DNA from: an uncultured Hyphomicrobiales bacterium
Lineage (GTDB): Bacteria > Pseudomonadota > Alphaproteobacteria > Rhizobiales > Devosiaceae
Length of the DNA stretch: 64,000 nucleotides
Reading direction: 5' to 3'
Assembly: GCA_903828145.1 (NCBI GenBank)
Contig: CAIKKY010000010.1
Location: forward strand, 100,039-164,038
The notes beneath the pieces were generated by a model. The model saw only the letters and a program-made list of their open reading frames with translations. It did not search any database and had not been told where the DNA came from. Below, piece after piece: positions 40,846 through 50,702 of the stretch; within the stretch, counting starts at the first letter, position 1; each line of letters starts with the position of its first letter. Both the position numbers and the translations under genes were made by a program.

Positions 40846-41996
40846 CCCTCGACTCCCGACATGGCAAGCAGGGTCCGCATGCGGCGCTCTGCGAGGTCAG
40901 GCTGGCTGAGAATGCCGCACTGGTCCGCAAGGCGGAAAATCTCGGCAAAATGGACCAGCGAACGCGCCGATTGCGCCCCGCCCAGCATGACGAAATGGTC
41001 CTGAAAGCCGTTGAGCCAGGCGAGGAAGACCACGCCAGTCTTGTAAAAGCGCGTCGGCGCCCTGAAGATTTGCCGCGCCAGCGCCACGGTGGGGTCCAGC
41101 GTCTGGTGAAACCCCGCGCGGTCGCCCGCAGTCAGGCGCGACACGGCATAGGCGGCCGCCGGCGCAAGCGGATCAAAGATTCCGAGAAGCGCATGGCTGA
41201 AGCCGTGCTCATCGCCCGCAATCAGCTCGGGATAGTTGAAGTCGTCGCCGGTATACATGCGCACACCCTGCGGCAGGCGGCGGCGCATCTGGATTTCCTT
41301 GTCCTTGTCCAGCAGCGATATTTTGATGCCATCAACCTTGGCCGCGTTGCGGGCAATAACCTCGAGCGCAACATCCAGGGCTCCGGGGAACGCGTCATGG
41401 CCCCAATAGCCGGCCAGTGCCGGGTCAAACATTTCACCCAGCCAGTGCAGAATGACCGGGTGGTCGGCCGCCGCGAGCACACGGTCGTAGACATAAAGAT
41501 AGTCGGCAGGCGAGCGGGCGACGCGCGCCAGCGCCCGGCTGGCCATGACGATCAGACGTCCCCCGAGGCGCTGGATGGCCTCGACCTGCTCGAGATAGGC
41601 CGCGACGACCTGATCCAGCGTCGTTACCCCCGCCGGGTCGAGATGATCGGTGCCGCACCCATTGGCGACGAGCGCCTCGGGCACCTCGGCCCGGGTGCGG
41701 CGGATCAGCTCAAGCGCATGCGGCCAATCCAGACCCATGCCGCGTTGTGCCGTATCCATCGCTTCGGCAATACCAAGGCCCAGCCCGGCCAGGTGACGGC
41801 GGAAGGCCATCGTGCCCGCCCAGTCGATGGCAATAGCCTCAGACGGATCGGTTGCGGCAAGGGGATCGGCAACGACATGCGCAGCAGCATAGACGGTGCG
41901 TACAGCATCGGCCGCGAGGGTACCCCCGGCGATTGGCGTTCCCTGAAGCGTATAGGGTACGAGTTGGGTGTCGGCGTTGGGCAGCAGCAGGGTCAT
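40842..41996 (-). CDS. DUF993 / dihydrodipicolinate synthase-like aldolase family protein
   Basis: IAIDWAGTMAFRRHLAGLGLGIAEAMDTAQRGMGLDW and YTGDDFNYPELIAGDEHGFSHALLGIFD. Confidence 0.8.
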   Translation of the reverse strand: MTLLLPNADTQLVPYTLQGTPIAGGTLAADAVRTVYAAAHVVADPLAATDPSEAIAIDWAGTMAFRRHLAGLGLGIAEAMDTAQRGMGLDWPHALELIRRTRAEVPEALVANGCGTDHLDPAGVTTLDQVVAAYLEQVEAIQRLGGRLIVMASRALARVARSPADYLYVYDRVLAAADHPVILHWLGEMFDPALAGYWGHDAFPGALDVALEVIARNAAKVDGIKISLLDKDKEIQMRRRLPQGVRMYTGDDFNYPELIAGDEHGFSHALLGIFDPLAPAAAYAVSRLTAGDRAGFHQTLDPTVALARQIFRAPTRFYKTGVVFLAWLNGFQDHFVMLGGAQSARSLVHFAEIFRLADQCGILSQPDLAERRMRTLLAMSGVEG

Positions 41997-42005
41997 GGTC
42001 GCCTC

Positions 42006-42773
42006 CTAGAACCGGGGCACCAACATGCCGCCATCAACCGCGATGACAGCTCCAGTGACATAGGGCAACCTGCCTTCGGCCAGGGAGACCACGACATTGC
42101 CGACATCGGCCGGTTTGCCGAGCCGCGGCATCAGGGTAAAGCCGTCAGCGGCCATGCGGGCGTATTTTTCAATCACGGGGGCGGTCAGGTCGGTTTCGAT
42201 CAGCCCGGGCTGAACATCAAAGACCTGAATGCCCTCGGCGCCGAGCCGGACGGCGAAGGTCTTTGTGACCATCGCTGCTGCTGCCTTTGATGCCGCGTAT
42301 TCGGCCCGCTGCACGGCTGCGGCCGTCGCATTGGATGATGTGATCGAGATAATCGCATAGCTGAGGGCAGGTGCGCGCGGGCGCGACAGCAGGCGGCGCG
42401 CAAAGCGCTGCGTCAGGAAAAACAGCGCCTTGGCATTCACCGCGTGGCAGCGGTCCCAACTTTGTTCGGTCACATCGAGAATGTCGCCGCGCTGGAGCAC
42501 GCCCACGCCGGCGTTGTTGACGAGCGTTGTCAGCGGCCCGATGGCGGATTCGGCGCGCTCGAGCGCGGCGTCATGGGCAGAAAGGTCCGTGATATCGAAG
42601 GGCAAGAGCACAGTCGGCACGCCCAGCGCCGCAATGCGCTGCCCGGCTTCTTCGAGCGCCGGGCTGGGGCCGACATCATTGAGGGCGATGGCAAATCCGG
42701 CCTTGGCCAGCGCCTCCGCCACACCAAAGCCGATCCCTCGCGCCGCACCTGTGACCAGTGCTGCCTGATTCAT
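42006..42773 (-). CDS. SDR family oxidoreductase (FabG-like)
   Basis: ALVTGAARGIGFGVAEAL, VNNAGVG, YAASKAA; C-terminal VTGAVIAVDGGM. Confidence 0.92.
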   Translation of the reverse strand: MNQAALVTGAARGIGFGVAEALAKAGFAIALNDVGPSPALEEAGQRIAALGVPTVLLPFDITDLSAHDAALERAESAIGPLTTLVNNAGVGVLQRGDILDVTEQSWDRCHAVNAKALFFLTQRFARRLLSRPRAPALSYAIISITSSNATAAAVQRAEYAASKAAAAMVTKTFAVRLGAEGIQVFDVQPGLIETDLTAPVIEKYARMAADGFTLMPRLGKPADVGNVVVSLAEGRLPYVTGAVIAVDGGMLVPRF

Positions 42774-43912
42774 CCCCGCGCCCCCTTCTTCATCAATTCG
42801 CGGGCAATGATGACACGCTGGATCTGGTTCGTCCCCTCATAGATCTGGCAAATTTTGGCATCGCGATACAGGCGCTCAACCTCGAAGCCCCGGATATAGC
42901 CCGATCCCCCAAAAACCTGCACCGCATCGGCGGTGCGGGCCACGGCAATGTCAGCGGCAAAGCACTTGGCCATCGAGCAGGCCTTGGTCGCATCAAGCCC
43001 GCGATCAATATGGCTTGCGGCAGAATGGACGAGCAGGCGCGCCGCCTCGATATCCTTGGCCATGTCGGCCAGCAGGAACTGCACGCCCTGAAATTCACCA
43101 ATGGTCCGGTCGAACTGCTTGCGGGTGCCCGCGTAGTCGAGCGCCGCTTCGAGGCCCGCCTGGGCAATGCCGACCGCCAGGGCCGCAATGCCGACGCGGC
43201 CCTTGTCGAGCACACTCATCATCATGTGGAAGCCGCGACCTTCCTCGCCAAGTCTGGCGGTAGCCGGCAGACGCACATCCGTAAAATTGAGCGCACCCAC
43301 CTGGCTGGCGCGCTGGCCCATCTTGTGTTCCTTCGGGCCGCGCTCGACCCCAGCCGCATGCAGATCCACCACGAAGATGGACATCCCCCGGTGCCCCGCG
43401 CTCTTGTCGGTGCGGGCCAGCACAAAGCCGAGGTCAGCCACCGGCGCGTTGTGAATCCAGATCTTGCCGCCATTCAGCACCCAGCCGGTGCCATCGCGCT
43501 CGGCAGTGGTGCGGATGCCGTTGACGTCCGACCCGGCTTCCGGTTCGGTGATGCAATAGGCCACTTTTGTGCGCATGCCGAGAATATCGCCAAGCAGGGC
43601 CTGCTGCTCTTTGGTGCCGTGCCGCACCAGCAGGGTAGCAATCAGCTCGACGAGGCCGCATTGATCGGCCACGCTGGCATAGCCACGCGACAGCTCTTCC
43701 ATCACAAGGGCATAGGTCAGGCTATCGAAGCCCGGGCCGCCCAGCGCTTCCGGCACGCCAATGCCAAAAAGCCCGAGCTTGGCCATTTCGTCATAAATTT
43801 CCGAAGGGAAGCGCTCGTCATGGTCCAGCGCCTCAGCCGCCGGACGAATCACCTCATCCGAAAATTGCCGCGCCAGATCGCGTACCTGTTCATGAAGCTC
43901 GGTGAGATACAT
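42770..43912 (-). CDS. Acyl-CoA dehydrogenase
   Basis: YCITEPEAGSDVNGIRTTAERDG, KIWIHNAPVAD, QVFGGSGYIRGFEVERLYRDAKICQIYEGTNQIQR. Confidence 0.96.
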   Translation of the reverse strand: MYLTELHEQVRDLARQFSDEVIRPAAEALDHDERFPSEIYDEMAKLGLFGIGVPEALGGPGFDSLTYALVMEELSRGYASVADQCGLVELIATLLVRHGTKEQQALLGDILGMRTKVAYCITEPEAGSDVNGIRTTAERDGTGWVLNGGKIWIHNAPVADLGFVLARTDKSAGHRGMSIFVVDLHAAGVERGPKEHKMGQRASQVGALNFTDVRLPATARLGEEGRGFHMMMSVLDKGRVGIAALAVGIAQAGLEAALDYAGTRKQFDRTIGEFQGVQFLLADMAKDIEAARLLVHSAASHIDRGLDATKACSMAKCFAADIAVARTADAVQVFGGSGYIRGFEVERLYRDAKICQIYEGTNQIQRVIIARELMKKGARG

Positions 43913-43928
43913 CGCAACCGTCCGTGTA

Positions 43929-43944
43929 GTAACTGGATAGTTAC
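43929..43944. promoter_or_regulatory. Candidate TetR operator, site A
   Basis: GTAACT-GGAT-AGTTAC perfect palindrome upstream of the acyl-CoA dehydrogenase operon. Confidence 0.65.
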
Positions 43945-44031
43945 ATACGGGCCCACTTCTGTTCGGTCAAGACCCGACATACAGGCGCTGGGTTAGCGCG
44001 CCGATAGGCCTGATCCAACGGCGGCCAGGCC

Positions 44032-44724
44032 TCAGACCGAGACGAGCCGGAGGACGGTTTCGATATTGAAGGCGAGGCGCTCTTCAAGCGCTTCCTTGGC
44101 CATGAGATCGCGCTCAAACACCACCGATCCGGTGAACCGGTTGGTCAGGTAATAGTAGCCGATTGCTGCAATCGTGATGTTGAGCTGCACCGGGTCGATT
44201 CCTGTACGGAAGGCGCCGCTGGCGACGCCTCGGTCGAGAATGGCCGACACCATCGACACAAAGCGCCGGTTTGCCGCTTTCACCGATTCCGACTTCTGCA
44301 GATGTTTGCCGCGATGCAGATTTTCGCTGTTCACCAGCGTGATGAATTCCGGGTTCCGGATGTAGTAGGTCCAGGTGAACCGCACCAGACTTTCGAGGGC
44401 CGTGCGGGGGTCCAGGTGATCGAGATCGAGCTTCTGTTCGGCGGTTCGGATATCGAGATAGGCCTCTTCCAGCACGGTCTGGAACAGGCCGTCCTTGCTC
44501 TCGAAATAGTGGTAGATCATGCGCTTGTTGGCGCTGGCGCGCTCGGCGATCACATCGACGCGGGCGCCGCCAAGACCGTTGCGCGCAAATTCGCGCTTCG
44601 CGGCCGCAAGGATGCGCGCCTTGGTGGCTTCCGCGTCGCGAATCCTCGGCTTTTCAGGCTTTTTTTCAGTTTTGGTGCGTGTGGCGGCCACAGGCGGCGT
44701 TCCCGGCAACAGAGAAGAGACCAC
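44032..44724 (-). CDS. TetR/AcrR family transcriptional regulator
   Basis: TKARILAAAKREFARNGLGGARVDVIAERASANKRMIYHYFESKDGLFQTVLEEAY N-terminal HTH. Confidence 0.95.
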   Translation of the reverse strand: MVSSLLPGTPPVAATRTKTEKKPEKPRIRDAEATKARILAAAKREFARNGLGGARVDVIAERASANKRMIYHYFESKDGLFQTVLEEAYLDIRTAEQKLDLDHLDPRTALESLVRFTWTYYIRNPEFITLVNSENLHRGKHLQKSESVKAANRRFVSMVSAILDRGVASGAFRTGIDPVQLNITIAAIGYYYLTNRFTGSVVFERDLMAKEALEERLAFNIETVLRLVSV

Positions 44725-44837
44725 ACCATCTATCCGGCTTTACCGGCACCCGTCAAAGCCGCTCTGCCACCCCCACGCCCAAAGCAATCGCGTCTCGGCC
44801 CAACAGGAGGGGGCTTGACTTCGGCGCAGCTAAAAAA

Positions 44838-44853
44838 GTAACCAGTTAGTGCG
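44838..44853. promoter_or_regulatory. Candidate TetR operator, site B
   Basis: GTAACCAGTTAGTGCG between divergent tetR and ABC operon. Confidence 0.5.
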
Positions 44854-44967
44854 TTAAGTCGGCGAACATGGTTCAGGGCGACTTCGAATTACGCCAGTGT
44901 CGAACGGGAGTATCGGCACAGATGACGCGACCAGCTCGGTGGTGCCGAGTGCATTTGGGAGGAACAA

Positions 44968-46080
44968 ATGTCCACCTTTATCAAGGACTTCATCGAAAAA
45001 GAGACCATCAGCCGCCGGAACTTTCTTCTGGCTTCGGCTGCCGGGTTGACCACGGCCGCGATCCCCGGCGTGTTTGGCGGCGGGGCCGCTCAGGCGGCGC
45101 TGACGGATCCGGCCATCGCATGGTCCTATCGCGACCGCGCCTCGGCCTACTGGAACTCCATCGTGTCGGGTGGCGAGGCTTTTGTGGAATCGATCGGCAA
45201 GCCGAAAGATTTCCTCGTCAATCTGATCAACGAAGGGTCGTCGGAAAAGTCGCTGGCCGATATCAAGGCCTTCCTGGCCAAGACCAACGGCAATTGCGCC
45301 ATCGCCTGCGATGCGAATGACAGCCCCAATGCCCGTCCGGTTGCAGAAGCCGTTCAGGCCGCTGGTGGCTATATTTCGACGATCTGGAACAAGACCGACG
45401 ATGCCCACCCGTGGGACTTCGGTGACAACTGGGTCAGCCACATGTCGTGGTCCGACGAGAAGCCGGCGGAACAGACTGCCCGCATCCTCATCGAAGCCAT
45501 GGGCGGCAAGGGCGGCATCGTTCACCTCGGTGGCATCGCGGCCAATAACCCGGCCGTCGAACGCCTGAATGGCCTCAAGAACGCCATCAAGGACTTCCCC
45601 GACGTTGAACTGCTCGACGCCCAGCCGGCCGATTGGGACACCCAGAAGGGCGCGGCACTCATGTCGCAGTTCCTCACCCGTTATGGCGACAAGATCAAAG
45701 GCGTGCATTGCGCCAATGACAACATCGCCTACGGCGTGATCGAGGCCCTGAAGGCCGAAGGCATCGAGGGCATGCCGATTGTCGCCTATGACGGCAACCC
45801 GGAAGCCGTGCAGATGGTGATGGATGGCCAGCTTCTCGCGACCGTGTTCACCAACCCGCATTGGGGTGGCGGCATCACCGCCGCGCTCGCCTACCACGCG
45901 GCAATCGGCAGCTTCAAGCCGTCTGAAGAACCCAAGGAACACCGCGAGTTCTACGGTCCGACGATCATGGTCACTGCCAAGGAAGCGGCCGACTTCAAGG
46001 CCAAGTATCTCGACAGTGTTCCGACCTACGACTGGACCGACCACTGGGGTCCGTCGAACGGTCAGATCCAGTACAAATAA
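44968..46080 (+). CDS. Sugar-type ABC transporter substrate-binding protein (Tat-exported)
   Basis: ISRRNFLLASAAGLTTAAIP Tat-like signal; RbsB-like GVHCANDNIAYGVIEALKAEG. Confidence 0.9.
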   Translation: MSTFIKDFIEKETISRRNFLLASAAGLTTAAIPGVFGGGAAQAALTDPAIAWSYRDRASAYWNSIVSGGEAFVESIGKPKDFLVNLINEGSSEKSLADIKAFLAKTNGNCAIACDANDSPNARPVAEAVQAAGGYISTIWNKTDDAHPWDFGDNWVSHMSWSDEKPAEQTARILIEAMGGKGGIVHLGGIAANNPAVERLNGLKNAIKDFPDVELLDAQPADWDTQKGAALMSQFLTRYGDKIKGVHCANDNIAYGVIEALKAEGIEGMPIVAYDGNPEAVQMVMDGQLLATVFTNPHWGGGITAALAYHAAIGSFKPSEEPKEHREFYGPTIMVTAKEAADFKAKYLDSVPTYDWTDHWGPSNGQIQYK

Positions 46081-46151
46081 GCGTGCGGAGGCGGCCACCC
46101 TCGGGCGGTCGCCTCCCCATTCTGCCTTGGGTTTCGAGAGGCGATACAGCC

Positions 46152-47120
46152 ATGGCCAAGCGACTTCTGACCTATGAAAATGCCGTGCGATGGGCGCCTC
46201 TGCTGGTGCTTCTGGCACTCATGCTGCTGTTCACCGCCATCAACCCGGCTTTCCTCACCGAGCGGAACCTCGCGCGCATCGCCATCGCGGCGGCTCCGGC
46301 GCTGATGGTCGCCGTGGGCGTCACATTCATCATCATCATGGGGTCGATTGACCTGTCGATGGAAGGGTCCATTTCGCTGACGGCCGTCCTGTTCTGCTTT
46401 GCTTTCGTGCAATTCGGCGGAACACTGGCGGCCGGCGCATGGCTGGCCGTTCCCCTCATCCTGCTGGCTGGCGCGGGCATCGGCCTCGTCAATGGCCTGG
46501 TCCATGTGCGGCTGAGAATTCCGTCCTTTATGGCCAGTCTCGCCATCGGCTTTGTCTGTACCGGAGCGGCCATCCTCGTCACGGGCGGCGACATTGTGAA
46601 GATCGATGACGATGTGTTCCGTGCACTCCTCACCTGGCGAATCCTGGGCTTCCCGCTGATGGTTTATGTCGCGGCTCTGGGCGTGGTTGTCGCCTGGGTG
46701 ATCCTCTCGCACACCCGGTTCGGGCGTCACCTTTATGCGGTGGGTGGGGGCGAAGAACTGGCCCATGCCTCGGGCGTCAATGTTGGCCGCGTGCGGCTGG
46801 TTGGCTTCGTCCTCGCGGGCCTGTTTTATGCGGTGGCGGCCATTTTGCAGGTCGCCAAACTCGGTCAGGCCGAATCCGTGACGGGCGCCAATTTCATGTT
46901 CCTGTCCATCACCTCCACGGTTGTTGGCGGTGTGGCGCTGTGGGGCGGCATCGGCGGGGCCTGGAACACGCTCGTTGGTGTGCTCATCGTGTTTGTCATC
47001 AATAACGGCATGGTCGTCATCGGCCTGCCCGATTACGTGCAGAACGGCATGCTCGGCGTGCTCGTCATCATTGCGGTCATTCTCTCGACTGACCGACGCT
47101 CGATCAGCTTCGTGAAGTGA
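46152..47120 (+). CDS. Sugar ABC transporter permease (CUT2/RbsC-like)
   Basis: Hydrophobic; GSIDLSMEGSISLTAV, FGRHLYAVGGGEELAHASGVNVGRVRL. Confidence 0.92.
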   Translation: MAKRLLTYENAVRWAPLLVLLALMLLFTAINPAFLTERNLARIAIAAAPALMVAVGVTFIIIMGSIDLSMEGSISLTAVLFCFAFVQFGGTLAAGAWLAVPLILLAGAGIGLVNGLVHVRLRIPSFMASLAIGFVCTGAAILVTGGDIVKIDDDVFRALLTWRILGFPLMVYVAALGVVVAWVILSHTRFGRHLYAVGGGEELAHASGVNVGRVRLVGFVLAGLFYAVAAILQVAKLGQAESVTGANFMFLSITSTVVGGVALWGGIGGAWNTLVGVLIVFVINNGMVVIGLPDYVQNGMLGVLVIIAVILSTDRRSISFVK

Positions 47121-47127
47121 GGTCGCC

Positions 47128-48633
47128 GTGTACGAGCTCAAGGGTATCGACAAAAAATTCGGCGGCGTGCACGCGTTGAAGCATGTGGATTTCCATGTGA
47201 AGCGCGGCGAGATCGTTGGCCTCGTCGGCGAAAATGGCGCCGGTAAATCCACCTTGATGAAAGTCATCTACGGCGCCTACCAGCCCGATAGCGGCCAGAT
47301 CCTTATGGATGGCAAGCCGGTCCGCTTTGCCAACCCGCGCCAGGCGATGGACCAGGGCATCGGCATGGTGTTCCAGGAACAGTCGCTGATCCCCAACCTG
47401 AGCGTCATGGAGAATATCTTTCTCGGCAACGAGAAGCAGTTTACCCGCGCCGGCCTCTTCGACTGGGCAAAAATGGCCGAGGCTGCGCGGCACCAGCTCG
47501 CCAAGGTGCGGCTCGATGTGGATCCGCGCGCGCCGACCTCGGGGCTGTCTTTCGCCCAGCGTCAACTCGTTGAACTGGCTAAGGTTCTGACTCTTGAGGA
47601 GCGGATTGAGGGCGATCTGGTCATCCTCCTCGATGAACCGACATCCGTGCTGTCCGAGGATGAGGTCAAGCTGCTGTTCAAGCTGGTGCGCGAGCTGACC
47701 AACCGCGCCTCCTTCATCTTTGTCAGCCACCGCATGGACGAGGTGATGGAGCTTAGCGACCGCATCTATGTGATGAAGGATGGAGCCGTCGTGGACGTGG
47801 TGGCCCGCGGCCAAAGCACGGTCGAGGCGATCCAGCACACCATGGTCGGGCGCAGCATCGATAACGAATATTACCGCGAGACGCGCCAGAAGCCGTTCGA
47901 CCCCAAGACGCGCCTCGTCGAACTGGACCGGGTAAGCCTGCCGGGGCGGATCAAGGACGTGTCGCTGACGCTGCATGCCGGCGAGGTTCTGTGTCTTGTC
48001 GGCACCGAGGGGTCGGGCCGTGAAGCCATCATGCGGACGGTGTTCGGCATGCTGAGCCCCCTCTCCGGATCGGTGCGCCTGAAGGGCGAACCCGTGCAAC
48101 GCCCCACCCCGCGCCATGCGGTAGAGCGGGGCGTCGGCTATGTCCCGCGCGAGCGCAAGGTTGAAGGCATCGTCGCGGGCATGACCATTTATGAAAACAT
48201 GACGCTCTCGCAGATGGGGCGCTACGCGACCGCTGGCGTCCTTGGTACGGGCGCCGAACGTCGTCTGGCCCGCGACTGGATCAAGCGCATGTCCATCAAG
48301 GCGCCGTCGGAAAATGCTGATTGCGGCAATCTGTCGGGCGGCAACCAGCAAAAGGTTGTGCTGTCGAAATGGCGCTCCGGTGGCTCCGACATCATGCTCC
48401 TCGACCACCCGACACGGGGCCTCGACATCGGGGCAAAACAGGACGTGTACACCATGGTGCGCGACATGAGTGACGACGGGGTGGGGATCATTCTCGCCGC
48501 CGATACACTGGAGGAGGCGATCGGCCTGAGCCACACGATCATCGTGCTCAAGGACGGCGCGGTGCAAAAAACCTTCGACTGTACACCGGGGCGAAAGCCC
48601 ACGATGTACGATCTCCTCCACGCCATGCTTTGA
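47128..48633 (+). CDS. Sugar ABC transporter ATP-binding protein (RbsA-like, tandem NBD)
   Basis: VGENGAGKSTLMKVIYGAY, LSFAQRQLVELAKVL, VILLDEPTSVL; second half LSGGNQQKVVLSKWR. Confidence 0.95.
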   Translation: MYELKGIDKKFGGVHALKHVDFHVKRGEIVGLVGENGAGKSTLMKVIYGAYQPDSGQILMDGKPVRFANPRQAMDQGIGMVFQEQSLIPNLSVMENIFLGNEKQFTRAGLFDWAKMAEAARHQLAKVRLDVDPRAPTSGLSFAQRQLVELAKVLTLEERIEGDLVILLDEPTSVLSEDEVKLLFKLVRELTNRASFIFVSHRMDEVMELSDRIYVMKDGAVVDVVARGQSTVEAIQHTMVGRSIDNEYYRETRQKPFDPKTRLVELDRVSLPGRIKDVSLTLHAGEVLCLVGTEGSGREAIMRTVFGMLSPLSGSVRLKGEPVQRPTPRHAVERGVGYVPRERKVEGIVAGMTIYENMTLSQMGRYATAGVLGTGAERRLARDWIKRMSIKAPSENADCGNLSGGNQQKVVLSKWRSGGSDIMLLDHPTRGLDIGAKQDVYTMVRDMSDDGVGIILAADTLEEAIGLSHTIIVLKDGAVQKTFDCTPGRKPTMYDLLHAML

Positions 48634-48641
48634 GGCGCACA

Positions 48642-49583
48642 ATGACCTTCCAGCGCCTGAAATCGCATCTGCCCTGGATCACGCTGCTTGTGCTCGTGGC
48701 CGTTGTCGGTGCGGTCGATCCCACCTTTTTGCGGCCCGTCAACCTGCTCGGCCTCGCCGGTGATATCGTGCCCCTGTTTATCATGGCACTGGGGCTGACA
48801 TTCGCCATCTACATTGGCGGCATCGATCTGTCCGCGCAGTCCATGGCCAATATGATTACGGTTATGGCCTCGCTCTATCTCAGCAGTCTGGGGCTGTGGG
48901 TCGCACCGCTCTGCATTGCAGTCGGGTTTCTGCTCGGCACGGTTTCGGGCTATTTCACCACCCGGCAGTTCGTGCCCTCGTTCATCTCCACGCTGGCGGT
49001 GGGCGGGGTGTGTTTCTCCATGGCCCAATGGCTTTCTGGCAACCGGGCGCTCAACATGGATGCGACGCAGCGCGATGCGCTGTTCGGCTGGATGATCGGC
49101 CGTACCGGCATCATTCCCAACGAGCTGTTTATTGCCGTGGGCCTGCTGGCCATTTGCCTGTTCATTGAGCGGCGGACGACACTGGGCCGCGCCCTAAAGG
49201 CTGTTGGCGCGGGCGAACTCGCCGCCGCTGCCTCCGGGCTCAATGTGGGGCGCTTCAAAATTCTTGCGTTTGCGATTTCCGGCGCTCTGGCCGCCGTGGC
49301 GGGCCTGCTGTTCTCGGTCAAGCTGTCGGGCGGCGCGCCAACCATTGCCAATGGGTTTCTGCTGCCGGCCATCGTGGCCGTGCTGGTGGGCGGTACGCCC
49401 CTCACGGGTGGCGTCGGCGGCGTGCTGAATACGGCCATCGGCACACTGATCGTCGCCGTTATCCGCTCGTCCATGCTGTATTTCGGCATTGAGGCGACAC
49501 AACAGCAGATGGTGTTCGGGCTCGTTCTGATCGTGGCCATTGCGCTGACGATCGACCGCTCCAAACTGCGCCTTGTGAAATGA
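48642..49583 (+). CDS. Sugar ABC transporter permease (CUT2-like)
   Basis: LTFAIYIGGIDLSAQSMANM, TTLGRALKAVGAGELAAAASGLNVGRFK. Confidence 0.92.
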   Translation: MTFQRLKSHLPWITLLVLVAVVGAVDPTFLRPVNLLGLAGDIVPLFIMALGLTFAIYIGGIDLSAQSMANMITVMASLYLSSLGLWVAPLCIAVGFLLGTVSGYFTTRQFVPSFISTLAVGGVCFSMAQWLSGNRALNMDATQRDALFGWMIGRTGIIPNELFIAVGLLAICLFIERRTTLGRALKAVGAGELAAAASGLNVGRFKILAFAISGALAAVAGLLFSVKLSGGAPTIANGFLLPAIVAVLVGGTPLTGGVGGVLNTAIGTLIVAVIRSSMLYFGIEATQQQMVFGLVLIVAIALTIDRSKLRLVK

Positions 49584-49591
49584 GGAATGCC

Positions 49592-50623
49592 ATGTCGCTG
49601 ATGCGTGCTGCCGTTCTCGTCGAGCCAAGGCGGTTCGAGCTGCAGACGGTCGCCATCCCCGAGATCGGTCCGGACGAGGTGCTGGTTCGGGTGGATCGCA
49701 CCGGCATCTGCGGCACGGACATTCACATCTACAATGGTCACTATGCGGCCGACCGGCTGCCCATGGTGCCCGGTCACGAGTTCTGCGGCACAATTGCCGC
49801 CCTGGGCCGCGATGTCCGCCACCTTGCGGAGGGGCAGACCTGCGTCGTCGATATCAATATCGGGTGCGGCACCTGCTACTGGTGCCGCCGCAACGAAATT
49901 CTCAACTGCCCCACCATGGTTCAGGTGGGCATTGGCCGCAACGGCGCGTTTGCCGATTATGTCGCCGTCCCGGCTCGGCTCGTCATTCCAGCGCCAGCCG
50001 ATGTGCCGCCTGAAGTTCTGGCGCTGGTCGAGCCGGTGTCCTGCGTCGTGCGGGCGGCCCGCAAGGCTGAAATCCGCATGGGGCAATCCGTTGTGGTGCT
50101 TGGGGCCGGCCCCATTGGTAACCTGCATGTGCAACTGCTGCGGCTCCTCGGCGCTGCGCCCATCCTTGTGGCTGACCTCTCCGAGGCCCGCTGCCAGATG
50201 GCGCTGGAGGCCGGCGCGGACAGGGCGGTGAGTGATCCCGCCCAACTCCGTGCCGAAGTCCTTCGGGCAACCGGCGGACGCGGTGCCGATGTGGTCATTG
50301 AAAGTGTGGGCAATGCCCGGCTCTATGCGCTGGCCTTTGAGCTGATCCGCAAAGGGGGCCATGTGGCGTTCTTCGGTCTGACCGGGGCAGGTGAGACCGT
50401 GCCGGTTGATATCTTGCGGACCATCCTCGAAGAAAACAGCCTCAAGGGCTCGGTGGCCGGGATGGGTGAGGATATGCACGATGCGCTCACGCTGTTGAGC
50501 CACAAGCGGTTCAGAACGGCGGCATTCACCCGCGCCAGCTATCCGCTGGACCGGATCGGCGAAGCGTTTGCGACGCTGGCCGAGCGCCCCGGCGATCTCA
50601 AAACACAGATCCTGATGCACTGA
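49592..50623 (+). CDS. Zinc-dependent alcohol dehydrogenase family protein
   Basis: GICGTDIHIYNGHY, VPGHEFCGTIAALG, CGTCYWCRRNEILNC structural zinc site, VVLGAGPIGNLHVQLL. Confidence 0.95.
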   Translation: MSLMRAAVLVEPRRFELQTVAIPEIGPDEVLVRVDRTGICGTDIHIYNGHYAADRLPMVPGHEFCGTIAALGRDVRHLAEGQTCVVDINIGCGTCYWCRRNEILNCPTMVQVGIGRNGAFADYVAVPARLVIPAPADVPPEVLALVEPVSCVVRAARKAEIRMGQSVVVLGAGPIGNLHVQLLRLLGAAPILVADLSEARCQMALEAGADRAVSDPAQLRAEVLRATGGRGADVVIESVGNARLYALAFELIRKGGHVAFFGLTGAGETVPVDILRTILEENSLKGSVAGMGEDMHDALTLLSHKRFRTAAFTRASYPLDRIGEAFATLAERPGDLKTQILMH

Positions 50624-50702
50624 TCCCTTTCGGTGCGGCTTTTTGCGCGGCTGACTTGCCAAGGCGTGCCATTCGGATTGAACTGACCCCAGGGAGGGCT
50701 CG

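Noticed and set aside
47104-48642. 512-aa minus-strand ORF opposite the RbsA-like gene
   Set aside because: Antisense shadow of a clear ABC ATPase gene.
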